From Cognatishimia sp. F0-27 (GTDB lineage: Bacteria; Pseudomonadota; Alphaproteobacteria; Rhodobacterales; Rhodobacteraceae): a stretch of DNA of 44,512 nucleotides. The translations under genes were made by a program, and so were the position numbers. The stretch's first letter is position 1; the number at the start of each line of letters is the position of its first letter. This document shows, piece after piece, positions 7,839 through 17,195 of this stretch. The stretch spans positions 1-44,512 of the forward strand of contig NZ_JAFMPQ010000040.1 of assembly GCF_020667845.1 (NCBI RefSeq), given 5' to 3'. The notes beneath the pieces are model-generated. The model did no database searches. It had not been told where the DNA came from and worked only from the letters and a program-made list of their open reading frames with translations.

Positions 7839-8300
7839 CTCACAACTCCCTGCTTTCCTTGGATATGTTCCAGTGTTCTATTCTTGGACGCTACTCAGCA
7901 TCCCGCCTATCCACAAGCAGACAATCCACGATTGTGGGTGTGACCGGCCATTCATTGCCGCAACGCAGACACAGACGAACCGCTGCAAATGCCGGCGCTC
8001 GCCTGTTTTTTGTGCGCCGCTTGTGTGCAGGGCCGGTCGACAGCCGCGCGCCGGTATCCACCGCGGTCAGACGCCCGTTGCCATGGTCCAGCCGGATCTG
8101 GTGGCGCAGGGGCTTTTCGGCCGTGGCCATGGGCCATCGATCCCACGCGCCATCTGGCCGATTGAAGGCATCGAGACGGAAAAGCCGGTTTTGGTTTTTC
8201 CTTTCCAGAGCGGTCTGGTTCTTTCGACCTTGCTCGCGCGAAGGGCGTGGTGCTACGCATTCCAACACAACCAGACGTAGACAGTTCCAAGGGAAAACCC
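7839..8300. other. Intergenic region between divergent envelope genes
   Basis: About 460 nt between the minus-strand PPC-fusion gene and the plus-strand small lipoprotein gene. It must hold the divergent promoters. Frames open on both strands lack a Shine-Dalgarno and domain signals, so no gene is called. Confidence 0.5.
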
Positions 8301-8465
8301 ATGAAAAATCTGTTCGCCGTCTCCGTCATCCTTGTTGCGCTGGCGGGATGTGTCGAGGAGCAATCCTTTACAACCGAGGCGGATATCTCGGAAGCGAACC
8401 GTGCAACGGACTGTCCGGTGGATGTGACCGAAGCAGATCGCGCCAATTTCCCGGCTTGCAACTGA
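8301..8465 (+). CDS. Very small lipoprotein
   Basis: 54 residues from the ATG at 8301, which has AAGGG about 7 nt upstream. The signal MKNLFAVSVILVALAGC contains a lipobox (LAGC) with Cys17 lipidated. The mature peptide is only about 38 residues, acidic, with two more cysteines (38 and 53). Its start (M-K-N, then A-G-C-V-E) matches the paralogue at 8636, but it lacks the SSE-F-S-E-A block. It may be a separate micro-lipoprotein or a decayed family member. Function unknown. Confidence 0.6.
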   Translation: MKNLFAVSVILVALAGCVEEQSFTTEADISEANRATDCPVDVTEADRANFPACN

Positions 8466-8635
8466 GACCGCTGCGGCGTCACCCTTGCGCCCGGCACTGG
8501 CTGATGCGTCGAGGGGTCGCAGTGGTTCCGCAGAGGCTCGACGATGTGCCAATCCATCGTCTGTCTATCGCCTTGCAAGGGAACGACGTCTCAGGGGGCT
8601 GAAGCCCCGCCGCTCGCGTCAAAAGGAGAGATTGC

Positions 8636-8953
8636 ATGAAAAACCCGAAAGCAAGACTTGCCCTTTCCGTCATGGCCGCCGCGGCGCTGGCTGGATGCGT
8701 GGAAGACACGGGAAGCACCAGTCCGGCCATGTCCGTGAACGCCGTTGAGGAGCAGGCCCGTGTTTCCTGCCTGGCCGCCGTGACCCGAACGACGGGAAAC
8801 AACGAAACCGACATTATCAGCTCTGACGTCTCGGAAGCCGGTACGCGGGTGGTTGTCGGTGTGGGCAGCATCCGGGCGCCGTGGGAATGCATCGCCTATA
8901 AAGATGGCAGCACGACACAACCGATACGACTTACCGGTATGGACTTCCTCTGA
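8636..8953 (+). CDS. Small lipoprotein with a two-cysteine secreted domain (paralogue B)
   Basis: 105 residues, with a strong Shine-Dalgarno (AAAAGGAGAG). The lipobox AALAGC gives a lipidated Cys21, followed by VEDTGS, identical to paralogue A on the opposite strand. The domain follows the same plan: C-L-A-A-V-T-R-T-T, then IISSDVSEAGTRVVVGVG, then W-E-C-I-A-Y-K-D-G. Similarity to 6891-7202 runs along almost the whole length, which indicates an inverted gene duplication. Function unknown; a small outer-membrane or periplasmic-face lipoprotein is the likely form. Confidence 0.75.
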   Translation: MKNPKARLALSVMAAAALAGCVEDTGSTSPAMSVNAVEEQARVSCLAAVTRTTGNNETDIISSDVSEAGTRVVVGVGSIRAPWECIAYKDGSTTQPIRLTGMDFL

Positions 8954-9076
8954 TGAAACGATCGATCCAGCGGGTGGCTTCGTTCGGCCAGTCGCTTGGA
9001 ACAGGTGAGGGACTTACGGCTTCGGCCAGAACCAATATGATCTTTGTGATGTCGAGTCGAAGCATAGGGCAGCCAA

Positions 9077-9379
9077 ATGGGAAAACTGATTATCGGCCTG
9101 ATCGTAGGGCTCGTTGTGGGCGCCGGAGGCGCGCTGATCTTGGGAGGCGGAGCGATGATGGGCGTTGGCGTGGGGACCGGCTTGTCGGCGGGCATTTGTT
9201 CGACGATAGGCGCGGCGCAAGAGGCCGGCTTGATCACAGCCGAGCAAGCTGACGAGATCGTTGCCGCCGCAGGAGAACAGCTCTCTGGAATGTCCGCAGA
9301 AGACCGTCCGACACCGCTCGTGGGCACCGCGGCGGCCTGTGATAGTGTCATGCAAGAACTGAGAGAGGCAGCCGGATGA
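9077..9379 (+). CDS. Small single-helix membrane or exported protein
   Basis: 100 residues. A long glycine-rich hydrophobic N-terminal segment (LIIGLIVGLVVGAGGALILGGGAMMGVGVG) is followed by a soluble tail with two cysteines (42 and 88) and the acidic helix ITAEQADEIVAAAGEQL. No domain is recognised. Its stop overlaps the start of the next gene (ATGA at 9376-9379), so the two are translationally coupled. Confidence 0.6.
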   Translation: MGKLIIGLIVGLVVGAGGALILGGGAMMGVGVGTGLSAGICSTIGAAQEAGLITAEQADEIVAAAGEQLSGMSAEDRPTPLVGTAAACDSVMQELREAAG

Positions 9380-9879
9380 GCTTTTTGATGAAACCAATGG
9401 TCGGGGTCTCGCTCCTGACCGCTTCACTCCTTCCATCGATTGCGAGCGCAAATGCCTCCCTGGAGGCGCTGCTCGGTGGTTCGGTTGTTCAATGCACCGG
9501 AGCAATGGCTTGGACCGAAACAGCAGGTGCCGAAAACCTGAATGTCGAACCCTTGCGCATTGCGGCACGTGACGCGGCAGAAGCCGACGGCCTCGCGCTC
9601 TTTCTTGGTGAAGAAGACATCATCGAGGACAACCTGTGGTCATGCGTCAACGGGCTCTGCACGGCCAATGCCGCTGCTTCGGGCAGCTCTGTCACAACGA
9701 ACACGTTGCAGTTGCGCAGAGAGTTGGATCTGCCGGGTGGCGACGTCGTGTATCAGGCGATCGCCCTGTTCATGATCTTTGCACCTGGCGAGGACTCTTT
9801 CGAGATCGAGGGAACTTCCGGAAAAGGCGCTTTCCTCTGTGACGGCACCTTGCCCGCCGGCGTCGTCGCATCGCCGTAA
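9376..9879 (+). CDS. Exported protein of unknown function
   Basis: 167 residues with signal peptide MKPMVGVSLLTASLLPSIASA. The mature protein has cysteines at residues 38, 93, 98 and 154, which could form two disulfides, including the C-V-N-G-L-C loop. No catalytic motif or known domain is seen. The ATGA overlap with the small membrane protein upstream implies joint expression. Confidence 0.6.
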   Translation: MSFLMKPMVGVSLLTASLLPSIASANASLEALLGGSVVQCTGAMAWTETAGAENLNVEPLRIAARDAAEADGLALFLGEEDIIEDNLWSCVNGLCTANAAASGSSVTTNTLQLRRELDLPGGDVVYQAIALFMIFAPGEDSFEIEGTSGKGAFLCDGTLPAGVVASP

Positions 9880-10087
9880 ATCGCGTCGGAAACTGCCCAT
9901 GCGATAAGGAGTTGCTCAATTCTCCGAATAGGTGCCCCAATCTGAGTGACCCAGTGTGGTGCTTCGCACTTACGCGGCGTGCAAAAGCGATCATGGAATG
10001 CGTCATACAGTGTAAGCCCAACCCAAGAGATTTGGCGATTACACCCGGCCAAGGGTCTGAACGTCAAAACAGCTTGAGGAACCGTTG

Positions 10088-12433
10088 ATGAGACGACAAA
10101 AGCTCCTTTCATACGCAGCGCTCTTTTTCGCGAGCACTGCGGTTGCCAATGCCGAACCAATATCGATCGAAGGTGTCGTCTCCTCCGAGAGCTTCATCTT
10201 CCAGCCGCAGTATTGGCCAAACCCTTCGGTCGCATTGATGGATGCGACCGATATCGTCTCCGGTCGCTTCGACCGCTTCGTCCCAGCGGACAATCAGGTT
10301 CTCGGACGGTTTGTCGACCCGCTCTTCACCGGCGAGGGTCGATACCGGATCGACCTCCCCATCGTTCCCCCGGGTGGTCGTTTGGACATGAACGGCGATG
10401 GCACCGCAGCCCTGGGCGTCTTCACTCTTGTCTCAGCACCGAATTTGTCCTCCGATAGCTATCTCGAGCAGCTCGAACAATATGGTGGGCTGTTCTCGAT
10501 CCTGCTCGACCAAACGACCGGTGCCATAGAGACCGGGGCCCTGCTGCTGTTCTCCGAAGATGGTGCTGAGTCTTTTCCTGCCGGTTGGGGTGACGATGGC
10601 ACGTGGTTCACGCAGGACGATCCGCATCAGAATGTGCCGCAGGGTTGGTCTGTCGCCAGATTGGGCGCTGAGGGAGACGTTACCGTCGAGACCGATCCGC
10701 GTCCGGAGATCAACACGATCGAAGCGGCGGATGCGGCGTCACCCGACTTCTCGGGCCTTGGTTATGTCGAAGCGTTCGACGCGCTGATCAACCATCTGCG
10801 CACCCACTACGCCTATTCCGAGTTCCGGGAGATTGATTGGGACGCTGTCTCCGCGACCTATCGGCCAGATGTGGAGGCTGCGGCGGCTGCCGGTGACGCC
10901 GGAGCCTTCTTTCTTGCGCTGAATGACATGGCGCTGTCGTTCGAGGACACGCATACCGCAGCCAGTGCCGGTTTTCTGAACGCGGCGATCAATTCTGCAA
11001 AACAGGACGCCGAGCTGTCTCGGTTTGGCGCAGGGGTCGGTGCCGAGGCCTTGGTCGTGTCTGACCCCGACGCCGGCATCCTGCCCGGTGACAGGATTGT
11101 CGTCAGCCGGGTCGCCGAAGGATCTCCCGCCGCAGAGGCGGGCTGGACGGCAGGCACGGAAATCCTCGCGGTCAATGGCACGCCTGTGCGCGAGTATCTC
11201 GCGACACTGCCGTTGATCGAAGCGACCGGTGTGGCCGAATTGCAGCCCTATCTGAGGGCGCCCCGTTTGTTCAGCTTTTCCGATGGGGCGGAGGTTTCGT
11301 TCACCTTCCGCAACGCGGGCGAACAGGACGCTCAAACCGTCCAAATGACGGCTGGCGACTACATGGTGCCATTTGAATCGTCAGAACCGGAGAAGTCGGC
11401 GATGCCGATCGATTTCTCTTCCGTCGGTGGTGTCGCCATCGTCTCCTGGCGCAACTTCTCGGACCATATGCTGTCGAAGATCGCGGTGCTCGAAGAGGCG
11501 CTTCAGATCGAGGCCGAGACGGGCAGCACCGGCATGATCCTCGACCTGCGCGGAAACGGGGGCGGGCTGGTCGAACTCTATCAGGTCATGGCGTCGTATT
11601 TCTTCGAAGAAGACAACCCCATGCCCGAGCAGCCCTTTGATACCTATGCATATGATATGGAGGCTGGTGGGTTTGTCCGGCAATTTGCGGCGGACAGAAC
11701 GCTTCATGCACCGCGCGCCGATTTGGCCTTCACCGGTCCGTTGGTCATTCTGATCGACCAGGGCTGTGCCAGTGCCTGCGAATACTTCACCCAGCATCTC
11801 CAGCGCCTCGACCGCGCCGTTGTTGTCGGGCAGCACGCGTCCCTCGGGGCGGGTGGCTTCATCGACAGGATCGCAATGCCAGAGGAGATCACGTTTCAAT
11901 ATACCGCCGGGCGCACGACGTTCCCTGGATCGGACCAGCCAAATCTCGAGGCAGCCGGCGTCGTTCCCGATGTCCGCGTTCCGGTGACGCTTGAGACCCT
12001 CGCAGCCGTCCGCAGTGGCGAAGACCCGGTGATGGATGCCGCGTTTGACGTGATCGCCGCCTTGTCCGACCCACGCCTCAAACTGATATCCACACCCTGG
12101 ATCTGGACCATGGCCGCCACGACAGATCTCGAAGAAGTCGAAATCGATGCCCCGGAGAGATACGAAGTCACGTTCTCCGAAGATGGCGGCTTCACGATGC
12201 AGGCCGATTGCAACCGCGTCAGCGGCGACTGGACGCTGGAGGACTCGATGCTGACGCTGACACCGGGACCCGCGACGCTTGCGCTCTGTCCGGAGCCATC
12301 ACGAGGTGACGCGTTCGCACGCATCATGACGTCTTCGAACGCCATCGATTTCAACGGAGAGGACCTATACATCATTGCGGAGGATGACGAATACCGTGTC
12401 CTGCAACTGGATAGGTCCCAGAGCGTTCCTTGA
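10088..12433 (+). CDS. Exported S41 (tail-specific/tricorn-core type) peptidase with PDZ and C-terminal META domain
   Basis: 781 residues. The ATG at 10088 is preferred over the adjacent in-frame TTG at 10085 because GAGGA lies 7 nt before it. The signal peptide ends at VANA. A beta-rich N-terminal region to about residue 215 is followed by an S41 helical segment (SPDFSGLGYVEAFDALINHL), a PDZ (about 315-375) with SPAAEAGWTAGTEILAVNG, and the S41 core with ILDLRGNGGG and DQGCASACEYF, where S562 is the likely nucleophile. Residues of about 670-781 form a META/HslJ-like domain (VTFSEDGGFTMQADCNRVSG, then LTPGPATLALCPE). It is probably a periplasmic protease that acts on or senses envelope proteins. 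Confidence 0.85.
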   Translation: MRRQKLLSYAALFFASTAVANAEPISIEGVVSSESFIFQPQYWPNPSVALMDATDIVSGRFDRFVPADNQVLGRFVDPLFTGEGRYRIDLPIVPPGGRLDMNGDGTAALGVFTLVSAPNLSSDSYLEQLEQYGGLFSILLDQTTGAIETGALLLFSEDGAESFPAGWGDDGTWFTQDDPHQNVPQGWSVARLGAEGDVTVETDPRPEINTIEAADAASPDFSGLGYVEAFDALINHLRTHYAYSEFREIDWDAVSATYRPDVEAAAAAGDAGAFFLALNDMALSFEDTHTAASAGFLNAAINSAKQDAELSRFGAGVGAEALVVSDPDAGILPGDRIVVSRVAEGSPAAEAGWTAGTEILAVNGTPVREYLATLPLIEATGVAELQPYLRAPRLFSFSDGAEVSFTFRNAGEQDAQTVQMTAGDYMVPFESSEPEKSAMPIDFSSVGGVAIVSWRNFSDHMLSKIAVLEEALQIEAETGSTGMILDLRGNGGGLVELYQVMASYFFEEDNPMPEQPFDTYAYDMEAGGFVRQFAADRTLHAPRADLAFTGPLVILIDQGCASACEYFTQHLQRLDRAVVVGQHASLGAGGFIDRIAMPEEITFQYTAGRTTFPGSDQPNLEAAGVVPDVRVPVTLETLAAVRSGEDPVMDAAFDVIAALSDPRLKLISTPWIWTMAATTDLEEVEIDAPERYEVTFSEDGGFTMQADCNRVSGDWTLEDSMLTLTPGPATLALCPEPSRGDAFARIMTSSNAIDFNGEDLYIIAEDDEYRVLQLDRSQSVP

Positions 12434-12862
12434 CGGGCGTCCTCTACATCTTCTGCCGCTAACGGCGAAGGCCGCCACTGTGGTTTCGGTTTGCGCGGAG
12501 CGACAGTCACCTGGTGATGCCGCGCGACCAAGGTGTGGTGCCAAGAGACTGACAATCGCAAGTTTCGATATTCGCCGAGCAGTTGGCTTTGACCGGTGAC
12601 GCGATCCAGAGCCTGTCCCGGGCGTTCTCGCCGGGTTGGATGCGGACAGTATGGTTCTGTAAGAAGCGGATCAGCGCCCCGGCAGGGCCCTGCGGCTCTG
12701 CCGAATGACCCGATAAACCACGCCTCGGCTATCACGCCGGCGAATTATCGAGAATTGACGTAAACTCGGGACGGTGTGTCAGCCAATCTCGCGCTGCGCG
12801 GTGCACGCTGGACGGGCATCGTTGCGCACCCTTGGACCGGCAGCGCTCTAGTGCACAAATGG
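12434..12862. other. Intergenic region after the S41 gene
   Basis: About 430 nt between the plus-strand S41 gene and the minus-strand 56-residue protein, a convergent arrangement. No gene with a ribosome binding site or protein signature is seen on either strand. A small inverted repeat lies at 12845-12869 next to the stop of the 56-residue gene. Confidence 0.5.
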
Positions 12863-13033
12863 CTAGAGCAGATTGAATATGGCCATGACCACAAAAACCG
12901 CTCCGAAAAGCGGCCAGCTCCAACGTGGACCGCCGTCCTTGCGCCGAACATAAAGCCCGGACCGTTCCATCCCGTAAAACACGGCGTACATCAAAATTGC
13001 AGCAACGATGGCGTGTGCGAAATCAAAATGCAT
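12863..13033 (-). CDS. 56-residue two-helix membrane protein coupled to SulP
   Basis: The ATG (complement of 13031-13033) overlaps the SulP stop as TGATG, and an AAAGGAC Shine-Dalgarno lies just upstream. The product begins MHFDFAHAIVAAILMYAVFY, then has a charged linker (RRKDGGPRW), then SWPLFGAVFVVMAIFNLL and a stop. It therefore has two short transmembrane helices with a basic loop between them. It resembles no family I can name. The start/stop coupling suggests that it is made in proportion to SulP and could be an accessory subunit. It is short enough to be missed by automated gene calling. Confidence 0.7.
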   Translation of the reverse strand: MHFDFAHAIVAAILMYAVFYGMERSGLYVRRKDGGPRWSWPLFGAVFVVMAIFNLL

Positions 13034-14793
13034 CACGTGGTCCTTTCCATTCGAGTATCCGGCGACGGCGTGCCGGTCGCCTTCTGTGTATCAATGAGAG
13101 CCTTCTCTGTCGCCAGGAACCGCACCGTTTCCGCCGGATAGGCGCGCAGCACCTCCGGGACGAGGCCCTTTGACCCGAGTATTTCCATCGCCGGAGGGGC
13201 GACCTCCGTCAGGACAAGCTGCCCTCTGGCCTCCTTCACGGCGCGGGCGTATCCCTCCAGCCAATCCAGCCCGGTGAGGCTTTCGAAGCTCCGGTCGCGG
13301 ACCCGCAGGATCAGGGTCGCCCCTTGGGTCGTTCCGGGCTCGGGCAGAAGCCGGTCGAAATCGTAAACGCTGGCAAAGTAAAGCGGTCCGTCAAGTTCGA
13401 ATACGCGGACATCGCCGGGCTTCAGCGGCGCGATCGTCGCGGTTTCCTCCCAGGTCCCCTCGGGTGTCCGAACGATTTCGACGAGGCGTCCTTCCTGCGC
13501 GGCCTTGATCGCATAAAGCAGCAGCGAAAGAAAAACGCCCGCAAAGATCGCAGCCGTCAAGTCGACAAACAGGCCGACCAGAACAGTGACCGCTGCCATG
13601 GCCGTCGACAGGCGGGACACCGACCATGCCCGAACGAGCGCCCGGCCTTCCTTCCACATGACCTCGACACCAATCACGATGAGGAGGGCGGCGAGCCCGG
13701 TCAGCGGGATCAGGTTGGCGAGGCTTCCTGCAACGACGAGGATCAGTGCGAGCATGACGCCGGAAGCGATCCCGGCCACGCGGGTTTGCGCTCCGCCCGA
13801 CGCGTTGATTCCGGTGCGCGAGAGCGATCCACCGGCCGGCATCGCCTGAAAGAACGCGCCTGCGATGTTCCCAAGGCCCTGGCCCAGAAAGTCGCGCGAC
13901 ATGTTCGTCCGTGTGCCGTTGGTGTTCGGATAGGCCGCCCCAACACCGGAGCTTTCCGACAGGCCGACCACTGTGGCTGCGAGCGCGCCGCCCAAGAGCA
14001 GCGGGATGAGCGTAAGATCCGGCAACACCGGTGTTGGCAGGGCGCTGGCGCCGCTTGGAACCGTGGCGATGTCTGCGGCGATTTCGACGCTTTGCAGACC
14101 AACCGCCCAGACCAGTGTGGCAGCGAACACGATCACGAGGAAATCCGCAAACCCGCGTGCCGGACTGCGCTTGAGCGCCAGCAACGCCGCGATGGAGAGC
14201 ATGCCCGCCAAGGCAGTCGGCCAATCCCATAGGGGCCAGTGCCACAAGATGTCTGCAGCTTTCACAAGCCGGTTGCTGTCCAACTCGGAGCTGTAGCCCA
14301 CCAGATGCCGCAATTGACCCAGAACGATCAGCAAAGCCGTCACGAAGATAAAGCCCGTCATCACCTCCTTGGAGACGAAGCGGATCACGCTGCCCAGTCT
14401 GAGCGCGCCGAGGAGCGCCATCATCACGCCCACCATGAAGGTCAGCGTGAACAGCGCGGTGATCGGGTCGACGTCGCCCGACAAATCGGCAAGCGTATCC
14501 CCTGCCACAAGCGCGAGCGCATTGGTCAGCGTGACGATCAGGCGAGACGTGCTGCCCGTGGCGGCCGCCACGATAGTGGTGACCATGCCGGTATACAGCC
14601 CGTAAACCGGGTTCACGCCCGCGACCAGCGCATAGGCCATGCCCTCTGGGATCGAAACCAGCGCAACCGTGAAGCCCGCGCGCAAGTCCGGAACCAAGGT
14701 TTTCAGGCCGGGTTTCGCACCGGCATCAGACACGGGTGGCCGATCCGTAATCGGCGGCATCCCTTCGGGCCGCCTGGAGATGACCCCGCTCAA
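13033..14793 (-). CDS. SulP-family anion transporter with STAS domain
   Basis: 586 residues from a TTG at 14793 whose bases overlap the stop of the sulfatase gene; an ATG at 14760 would give 575. The SulP N-terminal signature is clear (DLRAGFTVALVSIPEGMAYALVAGVNPVYGLYTG, residues 36-69), and so is AAYPNTNGTRTNMSRDFLGQGLGN in the membrane core. About 10-12 helices are followed by a C-terminal STAS domain (about 455-565). The likely substrate is sulfate or a related anion. Being downstream of a cytoplasmic sulfatase, it could export released sulfate or import substrate. Confidence 0.9.
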   Translation of the reverse strand: MSGVISRRPEGMPPITDRPPVSDAGAKPGLKTLVPDLRAGFTVALVSIPEGMAYALVAGVNPVYGLYTGMVTTIVAAATGSTSRLIVTLTNALALVAGDTLADLSGDVDPITALFTLTFMVGVMMALLGALRLGSVIRFVSKEVMTGFIFVTALLIVLGQLRHLVGYSSELDSNRLVKAADILWHWPLWDWPTALAGMLSIAALLALKRSPARGFADFLVIVFAATLVWAVGLQSVEIAADIATVPSGASALPTPVLPDLTLIPLLLGGALAATVVGLSESSGVGAAYPNTNGTRTNMSRDFLGQGLGNIAGAFFQAMPAGGSLSRTGINASGGAQTRVAGIASGVMLALILVVAGSLANLIPLTGLAALLIVIGVEVMWKEGRALVRAWSVSRLSTAMAAVTVLVGLFVDLTAAIFAGVFLSLLLYAIKAAQEGRLVEIVRTPEGTWEETATIAPLKPGDVRVFELDGPLYFASVYDFDRLLPEPGTTQGATLILRVRDRSFESLTGLDWLEGYARAVKEARGQLVLTEVAPPAMEILGSKGLVPEVLRAYPAETVRFLATEKALIDTQKATGTPSPDTRMERTT

Positions 14794-17114
14794 TCACGGG
14801 CCAGCAGCGCATGGAATTCCTTCTCGAGATCGATCACCGGCTCGCCCGAGACGTCCACCGCCACGAACCCGATCCGCCCGCCTTTGAAATGGTTCGGCGG
14901 GGCGTAATCCGGACAGACCGGGTCGGCGCTGTCATATCCGATGCACAACCCGTCGCCCGACAGGGTGAACTTGCCCGGCTGGGTGCGCATCGTGCCCTCA
15001 GCGACCGTCTCGCCATTGATGTGCAGCGTCACCGTGCCGTTTGGAACGAATTTCGGATTCTCACCCGTCTTCTCGAAGGCCATGCCGAGTGACACGTGAC
15101 CTTCGGGCAGGCGGGCCTTTGATCTGACCCGTTGCTCATCGAAGCCAAGGAAGTTGTACACGTAGTGCAGGTATCCGTCCTTGACGAAGAGCGTATGCCC
15201 TCCAAACCGGGAGCCATGGGCAAAGATCACCCCCTCGACATCGGCCGTGACATCGTGCAACTCCGCCCCGATGGCGAAGGAGCGCCCCCGGACGTTGACC
15301 GCGACGGATTCCGGCACCGGTGCCGTTCCCGGCTTGTAGATATACCTGTCGCGCTCCTTCGGACCGGGGCGCCACAGGGTCAACTGCTCCCGGGCGGTTC
15401 GGTCGTCGAGCGGCAGAACGTCGTTCTTCGCGGCTTCCTCGTTCCAGATCCTGACCATCTCCGCGACCTTGTCGGGGTGCTCTGCCGAAAGGTCATGACA
15501 TTCGGTGCGATCCTTCTCGATGTGATAAAGCTCCCAGGTATCGTCTTCGAACTTGCCCTTGCCCGTCAGGGCGCCGTGCCGCGCAACGGCTTTCCAACCG
15601 TCGTGATAGATTGCCCGCGTGCCCAGCATCGCGTAATACTGGGTAACCCGCGCGCTTTCCACGGCAGCATCCTTGATCGAGGGCAGCATGGAGACGCCGT
15701 CGATATGCGATTGCGGAACGCCTGCAATCTTTTGCGGCGCCTCCACGCCACAGATGTCGAGGATCGTCGGCATCACGTCCACGGCATGGTGATACTGATG
15801 CCTGATCTCGCCGCCTGCCGCACCCGTGGTGGGCTTGTGCGCGATGATGCAAGCATCCGCGATCCCGCCCTCCAGCGAGAACCGCTTGAACATCTTGAAG
15901 GGTGTGTTGAAGGCCCAGGCCCAACCGGTCGGGTAATGGTTGTAGGTATCGGGGCTGCCGAGCTTGTCGATATTCGCCAGGTTCTCGCTCAGGTCGTCCG
16001 GCCAGTTGTTGAAGAACTTGTTCTCGTTGACCGATCCGTCGGGCGTGCCTTCGCCGCTGGCGCCGTTGTCGGATACGACCACGAAGACCGTATTGTCGAG
16101 CTCTCCGGCTTCTTCTAGGTAGTCGAGAAGCCGACCGATCTCGTGATCCGTGTAGCTGAGATAGGCCGCATAGACCTCGGCCATACGGGCGAATAACCGT
16201 TTCTGGTCGTCGCTCAGGCTGTCCCATGGATGCACGAGATCGACAGCGTTGATGACATCGGTATCCCAAGGATTGATCTCGGACAGCTCTGTGCCCTCGG
16301 GCAGGATCCCCATCTCGAGCATCCGCTTCCAGGCGTCGACCCGGTATTGCTCGTAGCCCGCGTCGAATTTGCCGCGATACTTCTCGATCCACGCCTTTGG
16401 AGCGTGGTGCGGCGCGTGGGTGGCGCCCGGCGCGTAGTAGAGGAAGAAGGGCCTGTCGGGATCGGCCTGTTTGGTGTCCGCGATGAAGCGGATCGCCGTG
16501 TCTGCGAGATCCTTGGACAGATGGTAGCCGTCCTCGGGCATGTAGGGTTGTTCGACATCGTGATTGTCATGCACAAGGTCGGGATACCATTGGTTCGTTT
16601 CCCCGCCGAGGAACCCGTAGAACCGATCGAAGCCGCGCCCGGTCGGCCATGTGCGCCGTGACGCGGCTTGGTGTGTCTCGGTATCCGGCGACAGGTGCCA
16701 CTTCCCGATCGCGTAGGTCGAATAGCCATTGTCTCGCAGGATCTCGGCCAGCGACCCGTTCTCGGGTGGGATGACGGCGCTCATGCCGGGGAAGCCGTTC
16801 GCGCCTTCCACGATGCAGGCCATGCCGTTGCGGTGGCAGTTCCGCCCGGTCAGAAGCGAGGCGCGAGTCGGCGAGCACAGCGCCGTCGTATGCCACTGGC
16901 TGAACCGGATACCCATATCGGCGAGACGGTCCATCGACGGCGTTTCGACGATGTGCGAACCGAAGCAGGAAAACGCCGCGAGGCCGACATCGTCCCAAAC
17001 GATATAGACCACGTTTGGTGCGCCGTCCTGCGCCTGCGGCGGCAAAAAAGGCGCCCAATCGGGCTTTGAGTCACGGACGTCGAGGGAGATCGTCCCCTTG
17101 AAAGGCTCGGTCAT
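14790..17114 (-). CDS. Type I (formylglycine) arylsulfatase
   Basis: 774 residues, with an AGAGGA Shine-Dalgarno before the ATG at 17114 and no signal peptide, so it is probably cytoplasmic. The metal-binding D41-D42 lies in VVYIVWDDVG. The modification motif C80-S-P-T-R-A-S-L-L-T-G-R is canonical: C80 would be oxidised to formylglycine. The downstream block IGKWHLSPD and the VVSDNGASGEG metal-site motif are also present. Its length and C-terminal extension match the large arylsulfatases of the alkyl/aryl-sulfatase S1 group. The activating enzyme (FGE) is encoded divergently about 700 nt away, and SulP follows in the same operon. Confidence 0.92.
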   Translation of the reverse strand: MTEPFKGTISLDVRDSKPDWAPFLPPQAQDGAPNVVYIVWDDVGLAAFSCFGSHIVETPSMDRLADMGIRFSQWHTTALCSPTRASLLTGRNCHRNGMACIVEGANGFPGMSAVIPPENGSLAEILRDNGYSTYAIGKWHLSPDTETHQAASRRTWPTGRGFDRFYGFLGGETNQWYPDLVHDNHDVEQPYMPEDGYHLSKDLADTAIRFIADTKQADPDRPFFLYYAPGATHAPHHAPKAWIEKYRGKFDAGYEQYRVDAWKRMLEMGILPEGTELSEINPWDTDVINAVDLVHPWDSLSDDQKRLFARMAEVYAAYLSYTDHEIGRLLDYLEEAGELDNTVFVVVSDNGASGEGTPDGSVNENKFFNNWPDDLSENLANIDKLGSPDTYNHYPTGWAWAFNTPFKMFKRFSLEGGIADACIIAHKPTTGAAGGEIRHQYHHAVDVMPTILDICGVEAPQKIAGVPQSHIDGVSMLPSIKDAAVESARVTQYYAMLGTRAIYHDGWKAVARHGALTGKGKFEDDTWELYHIEKDRTECHDLSAEHPDKVAEMVRIWNEEAAKNDVLPLDDRTAREQLTLWRPGPKERDRYIYKPGTAPVPESVAVNVRGRSFAIGAELHDVTADVEGVIFAHGSRFGGHTLFVKDGYLHYVYNFLGFDEQRVRSKARLPEGHVSLGMAFEKTGENPKFVPNGTVTLHINGETVAEGTMRTQPGKFTLSGDGLCIGYDSADPVCPDYAPPNHFKGGRIGFVAVDVSGEPVIDLEKEFHALLARD

Positions 17115-17195
17115 TAATCAATCCTCTGGGCTTGAGAATTTGGTCAGCATCGCGGCGAAACGCGCATCCGGGGACGGGGGGCGCCGTGTCAGGCA

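Noticed and set aside
7891-8268. A 125-codon minus-strand frame in the divergent intergenic region
   Set aside because: No ribosome binding site, signal or domain; an opposing open frame exists over the same bases. Evidence too thin for a gene.
8595-8608. Small hairpin GGGGC-TGAA-GCCCC before the lipoprotein at 8636
   Set aside because: Short stem without a U-tract. It may affect translation initiation but cannot be supported as a terminator or riboswitch.
12845-12869. Inverted repeat GCTCTAG / CTAGAGC with an 11-nt loop at the end of the 56-residue gene
   Set aside because: Only 7 bp, a long loop and no U-tract; could occur by chance, so not called as a terminator.
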